Source: an uncultured Peptococcaceae bacterium
GTDB lineage: Bacteria; Bacillota; Peptococcia; Peptococcales; Peptococcaceae
Length of the DNA: 7,589 nucleotides
Assembly: GCA_945949655.1 (NCBI GenBank)
Contig: CAMFFG010000051.1
Span: 1 to 7,589 of the forward strand
Reading direction: 5' to 3'
The notes below the pieces were generated by a model. The model was not told where the DNA came from. It made no database searches and saw only the letters and a list, made by a program, of their open reading frames with translations. The first letter of the stretch is position 1, and every line of letters starts with the position of its first letter. Positions 5,800 to 7,589 of the stretch are shown here, piece by piece. Both the position numbers and the translations under genes were made by a program.

Positions 5800-6555
5800 T
5801 CAGATCACCATACCGCCATTCACACCGATGATCTGCCCCGTCACAAAACCAGCCTCTGCCGTAGATAAAAAATAGATCATACTGGCCACATCCTCCGCCG
5901 TTCCCAGTGCCTGCAGCGGCGTCTCCTCCTGCAGTCCGTCCAGCGTTTCCTGATCCAGCATGCGGGTGTTCATCTCCGTTAAGATCACACCGGGCGCCAC
6001 ACAGTTTACCCGGATCCCCGATGGCCCCACCTCCTTGGCCAGTGCTTTGGTCATGGCCTGCAGCGCGCCTTTGGCCGCTGAATAATGCACTTCGCAGGAA
6101 CCTCCAGTCTGCCCCCACATAGAAGACACATTGATGATGCAGCCCTGTTTCCGATGAATCATATCCGGCAACACAGCCCTTGTACAGTAAAAAGCGCCGT
6201 CCACATGCACAGCAAACATATCATGCCAGTCTGCATCGGTGATATCGGTAAACAGCTTCTGCTGGGCAATGCCTGCATTGTTCACCAGAATCCCCACCGG
6301 TCCCCACTGCTGCCCGATCTGCTGCACCATCTGCGCTACCTGCGCGCTGTCCCGCAGATCCGCCTGCTGCAGCATAACGCGGCAGCCCTGCCCCGCCAAC
6401 TCCTCTGCCAGCGCATCCACTGCCGCTCTATTGCTGTGATAATGTAATACCACCGAATATCCGGCCAGAGCAAAGCGCCGCGCCGTGGCCTGCCCAATGC
6501 CGCCCGATGCACCCGTCACCAGTACGATCTCCTGCTTCTGTTTCAGATGTTCCAT
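5800..6555 (-). CDS. ymfI: Short-chain dehydrogenase/reductase, likely EF-P 5-aminopentanone reductase (YmfI-like)
   Basis: Classical NAD(P)H-dependent SDR of 251 residues. The Rossmann motif TGASGGIG (14-21), NNAG (92-95), catalytic S145 (NVSSMWG), Y158 and K162 (YSAAK) and the C-terminal TGQIIGVNGG are all present. The asparagine usual in the SDR tetrad is replaced by H117 in AVHVDGAF. Together with SSMWGQTGGSCEVHYSAAKG and LQEETPLQALG this resembles the YmfI group. In B. subtilis YmfI reduces the 5-aminopentanone group on lysine 32 of elongation factor P. A FabG-type 3-oxoacyl reductase is the alternative, but there is no fatty-acid gene nearby. I prefer the ATG at 6555, since AGAGGG (6568-6563) lies 7 nt upstream; the ATG at 6561 would leave only 1 nt. 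It is divergent from the ABC exporter gene, and no efp gene is in the window. Confidence 0.85.
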   Translation of the reverse strand: MEHLKQKQEIVLVTGASGGIGQATARRFALAGYSVVLHYHSNRAAVDALAEELAGQGCRVMLQQADLRDSAQVAQMVQQIGQQWGPVGILVNNAGIAQQKLFTDITDADWHDMFAVHVDGAFYCTRAVLPDMIHRKQGCIINVSSMWGQTGGSCEVHYSAAKGALQAMTKALAKEVGPSGIRVNCVAPGVILTEMNTRMLDQETLDGLQEETPLQALGTAEDVASMIYFLSTAEAGFVTGQIIGVNGGMVI

Positions 6556-6590
6556 ATCCATTCCCTCTTTTTTTCAATCTCCTGTTATTT

Positions 6591-6596
6591 ATTTTA
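6591..6596 (-). promoter_or_regulatory. Possible -10 box of the reductase gene
   Basis: TAAAAT on the minus strand, within GTGATAAAATAAATAAC, lies about 36 nt before the chosen start. No acceptable -35 hexamer is found at 16-18 bp, so this is only a weak candidate in the 207-bp divergent region. The rest of that region holds the exporter promoter and pyrimidine-rich sequence without other recognisable signals. Confidence 0.25.
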
Positions 6597-6698
6597 TCAC
6601 ATTCCAGCGGTTTCTTCCTTTCTTTTCCCAAAGATTTTCCTGCGCTCCATCTTCATTTTTTCTTAATATCTGTCACGGCCAAATCCCATGGCAAAAGC

Positions 6699-6728
6699 TT
6701 GAAATTCCCCTCCGTAACAGGCTATAAT
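6699..6728 (+). promoter_or_regulatory. Sigma-A promoter of the ABC exporter gene
   Basis: TTGAAA (6699-6704; 5 of 6 consensus) and a perfect TATAAT (6723-6728) are separated by 18 bp. The expected start is near 6735, leaving a leader of about 34 nt that contains AAGGGAG. The short inverted repeat GTAAC / GTTAC (6714-6718 and 6735-6739) is centred on the -10 box and could be an operator. Confidence 0.75.
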
Positions 6729-6753
6729 AAAAAAGTTACCGATACCACGCAAT

Positions 6754-6760
6754 AAGGGAG
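6754..6760 (+). promoter_or_regulatory. Ribosome binding site of the ABC exporter gene
   Basis: AAGGGAG is followed by an 8-nt spacer and then the ATG at 6769. This fixes the start of a gene that has no stop codon in the window. Confidence 0.8.
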
Positions 6761-6768
6761 TTGAACCA

Positions 6769-7563
6769 ATGCTGAACCACTTGTTATCCTGCCTGGGACC
6801 TTATAAAAAATATGCGCTGCTGGCACCTTCCGTCATTCTGATCGAAGTATTTATGGAGATCCTGCTGCCACTGGTGATGGCCAAAATCATCGATGTGGGC
6901 ATTGCAGACGGCGATGTAGCCTACGTGACCCGCATGGGCCTTCTGATGATCGGCATGGCGCTGATCTCGCTGACTGCCGGTGTGCTGGCCGGTCGTTTTG
7001 CTGCTGTAGCAGGCGCCGGACTGGCCAAAGGAATCCGTCAGAAGCTGTTTTACAAAGTGCAGGAATTTTCTTTCCGCAATATCGATCATTTTACCACCGC
7101 ATCGCTGATCACCCGTCTGACCACCGATGTGAACAACACGCAGAACGCCTTCATGATGATGATCCGCACCGCCGTGCGCGCTCCCATGATGCTCGTCTGC
7201 GCCACCTGCATGGCCGTGTATATCAATGCCAGCCTGGCTAAAATTTTTCTGGTGGCCATTCCGGTGCTGGCCATTGCCTTATACATCATTGCCACCCGCG
7301 CCTACCCGCGCTTTCAGCTCATGCTGCGCAAATACGACAAGCTGAACGCCCGGGTGCAGGAAAACCTGACCGCCATTCATCTGGTCAAAGCCTTTGTGCG
7401 GGAGGACCACGAAAAAGAAAGCTTCCGGCAGGCCGCCGACCAGCTGCGGGAAGCCCAGCTGCGCGCCGAAAAGATCCTCTTATGGAGCTCGCCTGTCATG
7501 CAGCTGGTCATGTACAGCTGTATCATCGCTGTATCCTGGTCTGGAGGCAATCTGATCATCGCC
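6769..7563 (+). CDS. ABC exporter, transmembrane part (5' partial)
   Basis: The first 265 residues of a type-I ABC exporter half-transporter with membrane domain first (MdlB, LmrC/D and BmrC/D-like). The frame is open from the ATG to the end of genomic sequence. Hydrophobic segments lie at about 16-42, 56-82, 126-151, 156-177 and 240-265, corresponding to TM1-TM5. Typical family blocks are FTTASLITRLTTDVNNTQ (108-125), at the first intracellular coupling region, and NLTAIHLVKAF (199-209). TM6 and the whole ATP-binding domain (Walker A, LSGGQ, Walker B) are cut off. Codons are GC-rich (CTG, GCC, ACC). Genes of this type usually come as adjacent pairs encoding a heterodimeric multidrug or lipid exporter, so a second subunit probably follows beyond the contig. 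The substrate cannot be told. The coding sequence should be ended at 7563, because what follows is sequencing adapter. Confidence 0.9.
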
Positions 7564-7589
7564 AGATCGGAAGAGCACACGTCTGAACT
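7564..7589 (+). other. Illumina TruSeq adapter contamination
   Basis: The final 26 bases begin AGATCGGAAGAGCACACGTC and end TGAACT. They match the start of the standard Illumina TruSeq 3' adapter without mismatch. In the exporter frame they translate to RSEEHTSEL, and on the other strand to VCSSDL, both familiar adapter-derived peptides. This is not genomic sequence; it marks the contig end and an untrimmed read. Confidence 0.98.

Noticed and set aside
5765..6118. Minus-strand 117-codon frame inside the reductase gene
   Set aside because: It is a shadow frame of the GC-rich SDR gene, with a Gly/Arg-rich composition and no motif.
7377..7580. Minus-strand reading frame of 67 codons starting near the right end with a VCSSDL-type N terminus
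   Set aside because: Its start lies in the sequencing adapter and the rest is antisense to the exporter gene, so it is an artefact.
1..7589. CRISPR array, tRNA or rRNA gene, insertion sequence, or toxin-antitoxin pair
   Set aside because: I saw no regularly spaced repeats, cloverleaf-like sequence, rRNA motifs, transposase motifs or paired small genes on either strand.

Overview
The window looks like chromosomal DNA from a low-to-mid GC Firmicute, assembled from short reads. A Negativicutes-type bacterium is my best guess, at moderate-to-low confidence. The evidence is a Mini-RNase III / flavin-dependent thymidylate synthase / rlmB / yacP / sigH gene order, strong AGGAGG-type ribosome sites, sigma-A promoters close to consensus and a YmfI-type EF-P modification reductase. 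I see no phage, insertion sequence, CRISPR, rRNA or tRNA.

Layout. Positions 112-3830 on the minus strand hold a compact five-gene run, transcribed from right to left: mrnC, thyX, rlmB, yacP, sigH. mrnC and thyX overlap by 20 nt and rlmB and yacP share ATGA. sigH has its own perfect TTGACA-17-TATAAT promoter directly after the yacP stop. These genes serve 23S rRNA processing (mrnC), rRNA methylation (rlmB), ribosome-linked mRNA cleavage (yacP), dTMP synthesis (thyX) and stationary-phase transcription (sigH). Upstream, also on the minus strand, is a sodium:alanine/glycine symporter of the AGCS family (4018-5403). It ends in a strong intrinsic terminator, and its promoter is covered by an array of TAGACA/TGTCTA half-sites. 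A gene-poor stretch (5404-5799) separates it from a short-chain dehydrogenase (5800-6555, minus) that resembles the EF-P 5-aminopentanone reductase YmfI. A divergent intergenic region then leads to the 5' part of an ABC exporter gene on the plus strand (6769 onward). That gene has a clear promoter and ribosome site.

The last 26 bases (7564-7589) are not genomic. They match the Illumina TruSeq 3' adapter, so the exporter reading frame is real only up to 7563, and the translated tail RSEEHTSEL is an artefact.

The most interesting biology is ThyX. It is about twice the usual length, is built from two ThyX-like halves, and has the family signature split between them: the first half keeps the x7-S-Q-R-Y part, the second keeps RHR. 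Second is the multi-half-site operator at the symporter promoter. I found no clear evidence of a wholly new multigene system.
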